From Phoenix dactylifera (lineage: Eukaryota > Streptophyta > Magnoliopsida > Arecales > Arecaceae), in assembly GCF_009389715.1 (NCBI RefSeq), contig NW_024067667.1, positions 1,744,001 to 1,808,000 on the forward strand: 64,000 nt of DNA, given 5' to 3'. The first letter of the stretch is position 1. Each line of letters opens with the position of its first letter. Shown here one piece after another: positions 24,560 to 36,611 of this stretch. A program made the translations under genes and the position numbers. The notes below the pieces were generated by a model. That model did no database searches. It saw nothing but the letters and a program-made list of their open reading frames with translations, and was not told the origin of the DNA.

Positions 24560-26577
24560 TTAAACGGTAAGCAAAATGCCACCTAGGAATTTAAAATACT
24601 ACACGTCCCCCAAAAACTCGCCGTCTAGGGGCTCGAACACTGGCATGACGCCAAGTTAAGGCAGCGTTAGAAGTTACAGGCGATGTTATGGGGTGAATGT
24701 AAGAGAAGGAATCGGGGATTAGGATTGTGATCCCCACGGCTGGAGGCAACCGCAGACTTTGAACACTAAGTCGTCTCTTCGCGTACGGACGGTTGTGATC
24801 GGTTTGAGGAGAAGGATCACCGGTCATCAACATTTTATAGTTTTTTGTTGTGAAATTGGTTTTTTTTATTCTCCTGCAAAGGAAAATGCTTCGTCTCCCC
24901 CGTCGGATATCTTTCCAAAATTCGTTCTACTCATCGTGTACACAAACTATCAAGGATAAAATTGACAATTCCATTTTTAATTAACCAGCTACCATCAAAG
25001 TTTTTTTTTTTTTTTTTTTTTTTTTTTTGCATCAACATGAAATGAATATGAAATAGAGCTGATGATGGGCTGGATTTAGGCGTAAAAAAAAAAGAAAACA
25101 AATTTTAAATAAGTCCGGCCCGAAGCCTGACTAAAAATAGAAAGTTCAGGCTCAAGGCACGACTCATAATCATCTCTTGTCTAATAGAATAAGTTGGTGT
25201 AAGCACTTCCTAAAACACGAGTCTGAAATGAGTCCGCACTAAATTCAACAGTAGAAATAGGCACATAACTGAAGTATACTAGGTGAGTTGCAAGGTGTTC
25301 GAAATTTTATTTTTTTTGAAAAAATTTAAATTTAAAAGAGAGTTCGAGTCCTTTCTCGTTGTTTCAAAAACTTTAAATTTTTCTCTCTTTTTAGTCCCAT
25401 ATTAGATATATAAAAATAAGTTCACTTGCCTGAATGGATACTCGTTTCCTTAAAGCCCAAGTTGGGCTTTTTCTAAGGACAATAAGCTGGTGGCCGCATG
25501 TGTGCGTGGCTCAACTCCCCTGGAAGAGACATCGAGCAACCGAAGGGGTTGATTAGGTTTAGCCTCCTAATTGGTTGTGCTTTTCAAAAGAAGATCAAGC
25601 TAAGCTAGATTGTTGTATCTTAAGGATGTAATCGCCACAAACACACACGAGAGATTTTTAGGTCAATGTTCTTCATATATCTCACTCCAGACGAGCTTTC
25701 TATCAATTTGATTTTTAAAATTTTCTAACTTTTAAATTAAATAAAAATTATTTTTTTTATAATATAGCAATTTTTACGTGCCACACCGCCAACAAGCTAA
25801 GATCATGATCTGTAATCAACCTAAAAATTGCTACTAGTTGCTTATTTAAGTAGCTTATTACATTTGCTTTGATTGCATGACATTAGAAAGATTTATCTCT
25901 ATTGTAAAAAGATCGAATTCTTTACAAAAATCAGTCTCTAAAAATTATATTGCTTTTAAAAATGTGCAAAACAGAATTATATTTGCAGCTTTAAAATCCA
26001 TGGAAAAACTATTAAAAAAATCCTTTTCTGTTGCTTTAAAACCCATGCCAAAACTTTCTAAAATAGCAAACTAACACTAAATAATTCTTTCTTTCTGCTT
26101 GATAACCATCCATAAATTTAAATTTATTTTATTTATCACATTTCCCAGTGCAAATTATTTAATTTCTTTGTTATTATTGTTCTTTATTTTAGTGCATTTA
26201 TTACAAAACCTAGTATTATATTATTGGAAGCCATTAATTAATTACTGAAACATGTAAGATTAAACCTCCCTAAAACTTGTTCTTGTAGAAGCAATCAATA
26301 AACCAAAAACTTCATAATATGGCTTGTTTTGATGATCATAGAGACATCAGATCCAAAAAATTTAATAGCTCTTTCTTTAGAATACGGCAAAGCCAGGTAA
26401 AATATTGACTCACTATATTAGGCTTGACTGCTGCCATAAAGTTTTGTGATCCCAAATCATTTTTTAGATCAACTTCTCAATCTTTCTCTTCTTCTCATCC
26501 TCAAAAAGTCGGATCCTCTAGTTTTCACTGAAAACTAGATAGATGGATCAATTGGAATAATGGCTTGGAAGTGACTA
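24560..26577. other. Intergenic DNA, no gene recognised
   Basis: Upstream of the DUF21/CBS gene. It contains a T-run of about 28 bp (25001-25028), possibly the tail of an old retroelement, and otherwise AT-rich sequence. I see no coding region. Confidence 0.5.
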
Positions 26578-27363
26578 GAGGTGCAAATGGATCGGGTCGG
26601 ATCCTGAGTGACCCAATCCAACTTAGTTTTTTGTTTGGGTCTTAATTTTAGATGTATATCCGATTCGGTTAAAGATCGGATCGGGTCGGGTCGGATTCGG
26701 GTCCAAATCGAATTCCCTTTTTTTTTTTTTTTGCTTTTTGGAAAAGAATTTGGGTAAATCTAATTTGGTCATTTCATAATTATGAGGTGCTAGATGACCC
26801 ATGACTTGAAAGACTTGCAATTGACCTTCAGTCGGTCTACAAGCCAAATTTCATATCGCACTATTTTTTATCTATATGACTGATTGGATGGAACTTGGTG
26901 TCTCCCAGCTCCCCTCTCACGAGGACAAAAAAAATCCCAGACCTTCTTCCAAAATCCAATTCCAACGCAGAAAACTGGCACATGACCCATATTCAGTTCA
27001 GTGTTCCCTCACTTTCTCCCTTCAAAAGTTAAAAGAAACGAAAACCAAAAAACAGGAGGAAAAAAAAAAAAGCCAGCTACCGAGACACCAGAGGTATCAA
27101 CAGTGTAATAGATCAGGAGAGAATCCTGACGGGCCGAGGTTCCTTTGGATTCTGTGAACCTATGCTTGTTGCTATCCTTCCACGCGGGTCCATTCGAGTC
27201 GGGTCAGATCGGATCCGTCCAGTAAATCTAGATTCGATCCAGAAAATAATTCGGATCCAATTTTAGGGCCCGACTCGAACCCGCGAGTCCTAAAATTCGG
27301 GTCGGATTGGATCTACGTGGGTCGGGTCATGTTGGGTCGATTCAACCCATTTGCAACTTTAGT
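26578..27363. mobile_element. DNA element with inverted GTGCAAATGG ends
   Basis: The left end reads TAGAGGTGCAAATGGATCGGG; the reverse complement of the right end reads TAAAGTTGCAAATGGGTTGAA. GGGTCGGGTCGG-type subterminal repeats follow both ends (26590-26705, 27190-27340). It appears to be in the same family as the 17450 element. No transposase frame and no clear target duplication. Confidence 0.5.
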
Positions 27364-28435
27364 TTTCAGTTCAAAACCCTTGAAGAGATTGATTCCCACT
27401 ATCAACATAGCATTTTTAGTGCCCATTCTCATTTCTTGTATGATGTGTATCTTTCTACCACATTGGCTAAGCAACTTTGGGATGCCCTTGACACAAAGCA
27501 TGGAATGGATGATGTTAGTCTCAATTGGTTCACCCTATCCAAGTTCTATAAGTATGCTATGGTGGAATTCTAACTTATTAGTGTCCAGATCCATAAATTT
27601 CAAAATCTTTTTAGAAAGGCTGAGCTGACTGATTGTAAACTTTTTTAAAGTTATAATGTTCAATCCTTAGCTGATTCTCTTGCTTCATTTGATTCTCGTA
27701 AATTAAGGAGCATCTAAACTTCAAGCGAAAATGGTCGAAGATCGTTGGACCTTCCATCAGGAATCAAGTAGAGTAGAGGAGGTGTAATGCTTGAAAATAA
27801 TTCCGCAGCACAAGTATTAAGAAGAGGTCAAATAGACTTCAAAATGACTTTACTGGAAATCCCAATCCTTTATGAAGTGCTATATGTCCCCATTGTTAAA
27901 AGTAACCTGATTAATGAATCTTTTCTTGTATTTAAAGGCTATATAAATAGTATTAGAATCACATAAGCTTGTAATCGCTCATAAGAATGAGTTTGTTGGA
28001 AAAATGCTTTGCATCGGAAGGCCTATTCAAATTAAATATAATTCTCAAAAATTCTAATAAATATTCTTCAATTATTCTCATTCTGAAATCTTCTAACATT
28101 TGGCATGGTAGGTTTGGTCACATGAACTTTGATCGAATCAATTACATGACTAACTTAAACCTGATTTCTAAAATCTATATATATATAAAAAATCAAGTAT
28201 GAAATCTGTGCTCAAGCCAAAAGTACATTTAAACCCCTCAGATTAGTTCAAAAAAGTTCAAAACTTCTTGATCTTATTCATAGTGATATGTATGGTTTTA
28301 CCAAACTACTAACTCAAGAAGGCAATTATTACTTTGTAATATTCATTACTGTTACACGTATCTGATTAAATCTAAAGATAAAATCTTAGATAAGTTTAAA
28401 ATATTTAAGGCCGAAGCTGAAATCCAAATTGATTT
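27364..28435 (+). pseudogene. Decayed Copia polyprotein (gag to integrase start)
   Basis: Across shifting frames one can read Copia landmarks in order. These are a gag UBN2 stretch (QLWDALDTKHGMDD, then IHKFQNLFRKAE), a protease-distal stretch (LYEVLYVPIVKSNLIN), the GAG-pre-integrase motif (IWHGRFGHMNFDRI), and the integrase N-terminal zinc region (CAQAKSTFKPLR followed by LDLIHSDMYG). Multiple stops and frameshifts break it, and reverse transcriptase and LTRs are absent. It is a truncated, dead Ty1/Copia remnant. Confidence 0.75.
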
Positions 28436-29899
28436 TTTTTTTTTTAAAGACTTAGGTTTGATTAATTCCTAATGATAATCCAGGTTGGCGGATGATGCTC
28501 CGCTTGTGCTCTTTGCTTTCCAAGTCTAGAACATAGATCCCACCTCTCTCTCTTCAATTTTTTTTCAGAGGAAAAAGAAATTAAAAAGATGGAATGTGTC
28601 ATCTTATTGTACATGCGGCATTCAAGCTTGGTGTCTGCATTCATTGCGGACGAGTTAATTTCCTATGCCTCCGTGTTAGGGACACGTGGCACAGAATGCT
28701 ACGGTTCCTTTTTTAAGAAAAATGCTTCCCCCAATCTAAAATTTCTGGGTTGTTAAAGAACGAGAACCTTTTTTTTTTTTGCCTTTTTTTAAAATGAAGC
28801 ACAACAGTGCATTCCCATAATTTCGTGCGGGCATCCGCATAGAAATTCTATGCTGGCATTATAATTTTTAAAAAGAAGCTGCTCAGATTTTTTTTTTTTT
28901 TACAAAAAACCAAAAAAAAAACTTGCCTATGCCCCAATGTTTTGGACTGTAAATTCTTTCTTTCTCATCCTTTCTTTATTTCCATTGCTTTAATTTATTT
29001 TCTTATTTTAAAAAAATAGTTTACTTAGCTCTTCACTTATGCTATAAATTTGGGATTTTTCATGAATTATTTTCAAAAAGAATAAAGCTGACTTTTATCT
29101 TTTGTATGCAGGTAAGATCTTTGAATTGTATCTGCACATGCAGTAGCCTAGTTCTTCCCTAAAGATATCCTCTTAAAAACTATTTACCATAAAGAAGAAG
29201 CAATTTAGAGATGGTCATAAAAAAGCACTAATTCCTTTGTTTTGTATCTTAAATTTTGATTCATTAAAAAACATTTATTCCTTTGTATTTTTTACTAAAT
29301 ATTTATTGTTTTTATTAATACAATTGTAGATATGAAAATAGTTCAAATTTCATCGTTAGTTATTTTAGAAGAAATTATAGAAAAATTATCCCTTTCAAAA
29401 CCAATCTATGACATTGAAGTGCATGATGGTCAATATATGAAGTCTTTTGTTGATATAGTACTAGATTAGAAAGAAATGTGGTCGAGGTCGTTAGGGTTTG
29501 GGGTCGAACAGGAAGAGAGCAGAACGAATCCGAGGAAGATGCTACGGCCTTTCAAATAAATAAAAAAGGTTAAAGAACAAGTTTAATTTTTAAATTATAG
29601 ATTTCAATTTCAAAAATAAGGAGTAATATAAAATCTTCGGGCAGAGCACAATCAATTAAATTGGTAGTTGATGCTCGTATCCGAACTAAAAGCCCAGAAC
29701 ATGGACTTGGCTGCCACTTGGCAATTCCAAATTAAAACATTCATGATGAAGAGCCACCTTCCCGCTTCTCTGAATCCTCTTTGCTAACCCCAGAGCTCCT
29801 TTGTTCTAGCTGCCCCACCGTGTAGGTTTTCTCGAAGATGTTTCCACCGCTAGGATATTGCCGCTGTGACCGGCCCTTTTGGCTAACTTTAAGACCAAG
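28436..29899. other. Intergenic DNA, no gene recognised
   Basis: AT-rich with several poly-T/poly-A runs. I see no coding region, RNA gene or clear transposon ends. Confidence 0.5.
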
Positions 29900-31418
29900 G
29901 CCCTATTTGGGGGAGCTTTTGGAGGACCAAAAAGCACTTTCTAGCCCTCCAAAAGTACTTTTAGCTAAAAAAAGAGTGTTTGGTAAATTTTTCGAAAAGC
30001 TATTTCAGCTTTTGCGGGAAGCTGAAACAGCTTTTGGAGCGAAGCTCCAATTTGGAGCTTTTCAAAAATGCTATTTTCAGCTTTTTCGAAAAGCTGTATT
30101 TTTGACCAAAATACCTCCATTAAAAAAAAAATTCCTCCCAAAAACCTCTCTCTCACTGTCTCTTCCTCTTCCACCCAACCCCACTCCCTCTCCTCCGCCG
30201 CCGCACCCTCTCCTTCTGCCCCGCCGTCGCACCCCCTCCCTCTCCCCTGCCCCCATGGTGGGGAGGTGCCGAAGAAGAGGAAGACAGGTCGTCTTGCCCT
30301 TCCCGCGGCCGCCACCGGCGACGACCCGTCACGGAAAGGGGCAATGCCGAAGAACAGGAAGAAGAAGAGGCCGAAGAAGGAGGTCCCACGGTGGGAGGGG
30401 CCGAAGAATAGGAAGAAGAAGGGGGTTCCTGCGGCCGCCGGCGGTCACGACCCGCCCCCCTCCCGCATCCGCCACAGCCCGCCCGACGCTGACGACCTCA
30501 CGGGAGGAGGGCACTTCCCTCAGGGCCAGCCGCGGTTGCCGAGACTGCCGCGGGCGCCGCCGGCCGTGGCCTGGCCCCCTCCCGCGGCCGCCGCCGGCCC
30601 CAACCTGGCCCCCTCCTGCGGCCGCGGCGGCCGGCCGCCTTCTGGTGCCGCCGGCCACGCGGGAGGAGAAGAAAGAAGAACGGGGGAGAGGAAGGAAGGA
30701 GAAGAAGAGAAGAAAAAAAGAAAAGAAAAAGAAAAGGAAAAAAAGAAGAAAAAGAAAAAAAAAAGAGAAGAAAAGAAAATTTAAAAAAGGAAAAAAATAA
30801 AAAATAAATAAATAAATATTTATATAAATGAATGAATGAATGAATAAATGAATAAATAAGATAATAAATAAATATATTTCAACATTATTAATTATTTACA
30901 CTAATAATTATAATATTTTATATCTTTATTATTATATTATACTATAAATATTATATTATATTACATTACATTATAATATATTAATATGTTATTTTAAATA
31001 ATTTAATATTATGTTAGATTATGAAAAATTAATTTATACTAATAATTATAATATTTTATACCTTTATTATTGTATTATACTATAAATATAATATATATTA
31101 CATTATATCATAATACATTAATATGTTATGTTAAATAATTTAATATTATGTTATATTACCAAATATTAATTTACTCTAATAATTATATTACTATTATGCT
31201 ATATTATAATAATATTATTTTATATTACAATAATATTATACTATATCGTATATTTATATACTAATATATGTTATGTTTTATTATGTTCTGTTGTATAATA
31301 CTATGCAATGTCCTTTATGGTAATTTTGTCATACAAAAGTACTTTCTCAGTTTGTTTACCAAACACAAACAGCACTTTTTATAACAGCTCTACTTCCAAC
31401 AGCTCTCCCAAACAGGTC
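29900..31418. mobile_element. Non-autonomous DNA element with GTTTGGG-type inverted ends
   Basis: The left end GCCCTATTTGGGGGAGCTTT and the reverse complement of the right end GACCTGTTTGGGAGAGCTGT match at most of the first 23 positions. CCAAG occurs directly outside both ends (29895-29899, 31419-31423) and may be the target duplication. The first half is GC- and purine-rich. The second half (30780-31330) is extremely AT-rich, with a tandem unit of about 137 bp starting near 30900, 31038 and 31173. A long open frame through the GC-rich part has Arg/Pro/Lys-biased composition and is not a credible protein. Superfamily unassigned. Confidence 0.6.
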
Positions 31419-31423
31419 CCAAG

Positions 31424-32019
31424 TCCTCCATCTCCCGCCAATCACAACCGCTCGTTCCTATAAGCCCCATTCATCAAGCACTCATCACGGTGCACCACTA
31501 TAGAAATGTGCGGCTGTGATTATCAGCATGCATGACCACATTCTTGTTCTTGGTAACACAGTCTGGGCCTCCTTAATTCGGTAGGTGAAATATACCTTTC
31601 TCTTTTTGTCAATGTTAATAGGTAAGATTTATTTTAAGGTCCATTTGGTTTTGTATAAATGGGTTGAAAGGGAGTCCACTTTGAATTGTTCATTTCTTCC
31701 TAAATTAGTTCATCTCAGAAACTCACTTTACCTCGAACCTAGTAGACACCTAAAATAATCTCTTTCTAGGCTGAACTAAGTTTGGAGTGCAGTTAGTGAA
31801 AACCAAACTAGGCTTTAGCAGAGCATGATACATGGATTTGAAGGGCTTGGGTATTCAATAATAGGAGCGAGGGATTTTGTAGAAAAAAATACCATCTAAT
31901 TAATTTTCTATAGAAAACTATTTTTTCTTATTATTTAACAAAACAGATTGTTATATTCCAATTGTCAACCTCAAATGAGTGTGTAAATTTAGTACAAACT
32001 ATTTTAGTCAATGCACAAG
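31424..32019. other. Intergenic DNA, no gene recognised
   Basis: Unique-looking AT-rich sequence between two DNA transposons. Confidence 0.45.
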
Positions 32020-32022
32020 TAC

Positions 32023-32509
32023 CACTACGGGAAAAAGGGTAAAAGCCGACTCTTGATTGCCGACGCTATGGAAAAGCGTCGGCAAATTTGGCCGCCTATA
32101 GAACTTTTCCCGACACTTATTAGAAGCGTTGGCAAATTAAAGGAATCCACGATGCTTAAAAGCGTCGTCAAAGTCCTCAATTCCAAATGACGCTCGGTAG
32201 CGTGGGAACTGGTTATAGGGCGACGCTATTATGCGTCATTGTTCTTCCAGACCTACAACAACGGTTAAATGCGTCGGGATAATACGACGCTTATAAGCGT
32301 CGATATTAGACGACGCATATAAGCGTCGTCGAAGGCGAGCACACCACCCTAACCCAGCGACCGACCCCGATTGCCCTAAACCGAGCCCACGCCCACCTGC
32401 CCGACGTCTTACCCACGCTTTGGGGGGCGTGGGCTGGAAATCTACCGACGCTTAAAAGCATCGGTAAAGACCAAGAAAAGCGCCGGAAGATATCCTTTCT
32501 TTTGTAGTG
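32023..32509. mobile_element. Miniature CACTA element, 487 bp
   Basis: Left terminus CACTACGGGAAAAAGGG; reverse complement of the right terminus CACTACAAAAGAAAGG. The 3-bp direct repeat TAC flanks it (32020-32022, 32510-32512), as expected for CACTA (En/Spm) elements. It is full of subterminal copies of GACGCTTATAAGCGTC-like palindromes. No coding capacity. Confidence 0.88.
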
Positions 32510-32512
32510 TAC

Positions 32513-33606
32513 TAACGGTGAATACACAAGTAATATAAGTCAATGCATATACGAGAATGTCCTCCTAATAGCCATGAGGGCATAGATAAAATTGTCCGAT
32601 AAAAGACTAGTTTGAGAAAAAAATAATCTAACTCAGTTTTGCAAAATAGGAATGTAGCGACATTTTCTTGAAACATTTGACTAATCTTTTAATATTGTAC
32701 TATAGTGTCACTCAAACTCTAATTTTAAACTATTACGGTAGACTCTATGGACATCAATTGTTTGAATTGCAATGTTCAAGTGTATTTGCCATATGACTAT
32801 TATTCACAAGAAATATAATTGAAAAGGAAAAAGAGTTAAAGACAAGAATTAAGGACCAAGGTTATCAAGCTACCTGTGAGAGGGATATCTGGTGAGAACT
32901 CAACTAGTGACCATAAAAACATGCGCACTTCCCCAAGAATTATTTCTTAGAAGCCCATCCGAGTCAAATACATATCTAGCACCACAGGTATATTTCAAGA
33001 GAAAAAATATACTCCTTTCTAATCCCCAAAAAATTTATACTCTCACCTTCAATAAATATATCTTGGTTAATTGTTTCTCTTACATTTAAGATAGAAATAA
33101 GAGAACACACCATCCAAACCTAAAAGTGTGTCTATCAAAATTATAGAAATAATAAAGTAATTTTTTTTACTAAATGAGAATGATAATCACTTATGCTTAG
33201 ATATGGATGTTCAACTGACTATAATATTCATCTAATCCTACCTTTCTTAGGGCATTTATAGTATGCTTCTTTGCTAAGTGCATTCACCAATTTAACTTTC
33301 TAAGAGCATCATAGCCATCTATGCTTCCTCTCACAGGCATTTCATCTACTAAGAGCCTTTGTTTGTTGGTAGGAGATGATATGCTTGCAAGGTTGTATTC
33401 TATTCGAAGTTCTAAGATGTAGAGTCTTTGATCTCTGCATCTAGGACCTCCGCATCTTAATAAATTTTTAGTGGATCCACAAACTACCTCTAGATGAGTT
33501 AAAGAACTCTCATTGCAGGTACTACCGCGTCAGTCTCTTCTTTTGATGGAGGGTGGATGTATATCTAGTATTTCAACTTTGGTACAGACAATGGAGGGTT
33601 GTTATA
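32513..33606. other. Intergenic DNA between two CACTA elements
   Basis: No gene or repeat recognised. Confidence 0.45.
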
Positions 33607-33609
33607 TAT

Positions 33610-35387
33610 CACTACAAAAAAAACCATCTTTCCCGACTTTTGTCTGCCGACGCTAAGTAGAAGCGTCGGTAATTTTTTTGGAAGTCTGGCTTCCGCCGAC
33701 GCTTATAAGCGTTGTCGAACCCCGTGGCTTAAGCCGACGCTTAAAAGCGTCGGCGAAAGTAAAAATCCTTTTTTTAATTTTTTATCCCAGGGAGTCTGGC
33801 TTCCGCCGACGCTTATCGCATCCCGTGGCTTTTGCCGACGCTTTTAAGTGTCGGCGGAAGCAAAAAAATCCTTTTTTTTTAATTTTTTCCTCCCAACGAC
33901 GCTTTAGAAAGCGTCGTCGGAGGCCATTATCCCCCCCCCCCCCCCCCCCCCCCCCCCTCCTCCCTGCAAATTCCTCCCGATCCCCTCCCCTTCTCTCTCC
34001 GCCGCTCGCCCCCTCCCCCCTCCTCTCTACAAATCCCCTCCCCTCTCCCGATCCCTCAAACCCCCTCCCGATTCTTGATTAGGTTCCTTCCAAGAAGCGA
34101 GAGAGAGAGAGAGAGAGCGGCCACCCAGGCCCCCGATCCCTCTTCTCCGGTTGCCATCCCTCGAGCTCCAAATTAGAGGTTTGGCTTCCTTCCTCGCAAT
34201 TCTTTTTTCCTCTGCTTTGGTGCCGCACAATCAAGGACGTCAGGTGCGCTTTCCTCTCTTCTCCCTTCGCCATAAACGTCCCCTATCTCTTCTTCACCCC
34301 ACAAGGTAAGCCTCTGCTAATTTCTTTTCCCTGGAATCGATTTCTTTCATGTCATTGAAATTGTGGTAACGTGGATCAGGAAAGGAGAAAAATCCCAAGT
34401 TCGTGGAGCAGGTCTCGTTGGTTTGCGACAAGGATGATCACATAGTTGTGGTAGCTCATCTTCAATTTTTCCTCTCTTTTATTTCCCTTTTCTCCTTTCA
34501 TGCGGAAATAATTTTTTTTCCTTCTTCCTGAATAGGGATGTCTAAGCGGAGTGCGGTCCCTCCAAGCTGCTGTGGATCTTCTCGACGTTGTGAGTGGTTT
34601 CTTCCCTTCTTCTTACAGATTTCGGTGATGAAGGAGCGAAAGGAAGAATGGCCGCGGCGGATCGGGCGCAGCAGAGGAGGCGACGGCCCTCGAGCACTCC
34701 GCGCACTCGAGCGCGCCGACCTTCCCGCCCTTGATCTTCTTCACCGCCGCGTACTCCATGGTCGAGAACGACTCCAGCACCTCCGGGTCGAGCCCCCGTC
34801 CTGCTGCTCTTCCGACGGCGCCTCCATCCACGGCGGCGGAGACGGCGGAGATGTCGTCGTCGCAGGTGTTGAGCAAGACGGCGAAGATGCCCACGAGGAA
34901 GAAGGCACAGATGAAGACGACGATGACGATCGCCAGAGAAGAGTTGATGTTGGTGTTGTGGGTGCCAAACGAGCCGTCGTCGGTGGACGCTAATTGTTGG
35001 GCGTCGGCGTAGCGGGGGGTGACCAGAAGCACTAGCACGACGACTAATGGCATCGGGAGGAGGATGGATGGTGGCCTGGTGGGGCACTGATCGTCATAAT
35101 TTTTTTTTCTGTAAAAAAAATTATGACGACGCTTTAAAGCGTCGCTACTTGAAGAAATTTTAGCGACGCTTAAAAGCGTCGCTACAAATAACTTTAGCGA
35201 CGCTTAAAAGCGTCGCTAAAAATAACTTTAGCGACGCTTTCCAAATGCGTCAGAAATTTTTTTTCCACTCCGACATAGCCGACGCTTTGGTGACGCTTTG
35301 AAAAGCGTCGGGAAGAAAATTACCGACGCTTATAAGCGTCGGTAAAAGCCTCAAAAAGCGTCGCCAAAGCTCCTTTTTCTTGTAGTG
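33610..35387. mobile_element. CACTA element (1778 bp) carrying captured host DNA
   Basis: Left terminus CACTACAAAAAAAACC; reverse complement of the right terminus CACTACAAGAAAAAGG. The direct repeat TAT flanks it (33607-33609, 35388-35390). Both subterminal zones are packed with copies of the CCGACGCTTATAAGCGTCGG palindrome shared with the 32023 element. The interior has a poly-C run (about 33931-33957), pyrimidine-rich DNA and a GC-rich ATL-like gene fragment. No transposase is present, so movement would need a partner element. Confidence 0.9.
34613..35053 (-). pseudogene. Captured ATL-type RING-H2 ubiquitin-ligase fragment inside CACTA
   Basis: A 146-aa open frame shows the ordered front half of an ATL protein. 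Residues 1-18 form a hydrophobic leader, about 40-62 a transmembrane helix (LAIVIVVFICAFFLVGIFAV), and 87-89 the GLD motif within RGLDPEVLESFSTMEY. KKIKGGKVGALECAEC follows, where C117 and C120 would be the first zinc-ligand pair of the RING. The frame then departs from the family and the rest of the RING is missing, so it could not act as an E3 ligase. Whole ATL proteins are membrane-anchored E3 ligases. It lies wholly inside the CACTA element with no transposon gene, the pattern of transduplicated host DNA. Family recognition is by motif order only. Confidence 0.65.
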
Positions 35388-35390
35388 TAT

Positions 35391-36600
35391 GTAGTACTTC
35401 AACATGCATATATATGGAGGGTGGCTGTATATCTAGTATTTCACTCCTAGTAATAGAAGGAATAACTTCCTTGCACAATGGAAATATACCCTAATTTTTT
35501 TCAAATCGAAACCCCTTACCCTTGTTCTAGCTCATATAGCCCAATTTAGTCCCAAGTTAGCCCAACCTAGTCAAACCCCATATGCTCCAACTCAATCCAA
35601 ATAACTTGATCAAACATGATTACATCCAAGCGTGCATAATCATATCCGACTATACCTGATCCAACCCAATCCCAATCTTAGCCAACCAAATCAACCCTAA
35701 CCTACCAACCCTTTTGATTACATCGGATTACATGCAAAGCTTTGGAGAAGTGCAAGGGGAAATTTCATGAGAACTTGGGAGGTTTTTTCTTTTATTTTTT
35801 TAGTTAGATAGCAAGGGCTCATAGGAAATAAGCTATAAAATAAGGGTAACCCTCCATAAATATCCTTAACTTCTCAAACCTTAATGATGAGGCACATTTG
35901 GTATTAATTGCCAAAGATTTTACCAGCTTGGTAAGCTAGCACTTTCAAGAACTTAGGAGGTTTTAATTACTGTCAATTATCAAATTTGGATAGGACTATT
36001 GTATGCTATGATCTCCCATCTAGCTACACTTTATTCTCATATTTAAGTAACACGATAAATAATTTCAATTTTTTAGCTCGTGCACTTGTTCTCTTTCTAT
36101 TTTTCAAAAGAGTGGAATTGAATGCAAAAGAATGCATGCAATAAATTGGAAGAATGTTTATAATTTGATGGAGAAGAGAATTTAGCGAAGATAAGAGAGG
36201 GACATGAACCGTATTTATTTCTAGAGAATAGAGTAAGGCCATAGCTAGCTGTCATTTGGTAGAGAGAGCCCAATGGAGTTAGAACATGGATAGTTGGGTC
36301 TGGTTTGTTCTAAAACAAGAACCTATTTGTTTATTGAGAAAAGCGGACATCTTTTGCATTGCTCTGGAAAAAAAAAGGACCAAGATGTAAAAGTTCTGTT
36401 ATTTTTTTTTTTCAGAAAAAGATTAGGGAAGAGATGATTATGTCATTCCAACCTCCTTGCATGATAATTCAGGATTTTCTTTTTTAGTAGAAGAAAGCAA
36501 ACATTCAGTACGTAACAACAATAATCCCTTCAACTGGAGTGTAATAACTCTTCTGGACAGCACCATTTTAGTTGAAGTTCCATAATTCTATATATAACCA
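35391..36600. other. Intergenic DNA, no gene recognised
   Basis: AT-rich sequence downstream of the His-rich lipid-transfer-like gene. No coding region seen. Confidence 0.45.
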
Positions 36601-36611
36601 CTAACTGGCCA

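Noticed and set aside
29838..30800. 320-codon open frame, Arg/Pro/Lys-rich
   Set aside because: It runs across the end of a DNA transposon and through low-complexity GC- and purine-rich DNA. Several other frames are equally open and there is no recognisable domain.
34538..34993. Plus-strand 151-codon frame in the CACTA element
   Set aside because: Antisense of the captured ATL-like fragment, without recognisable domain.
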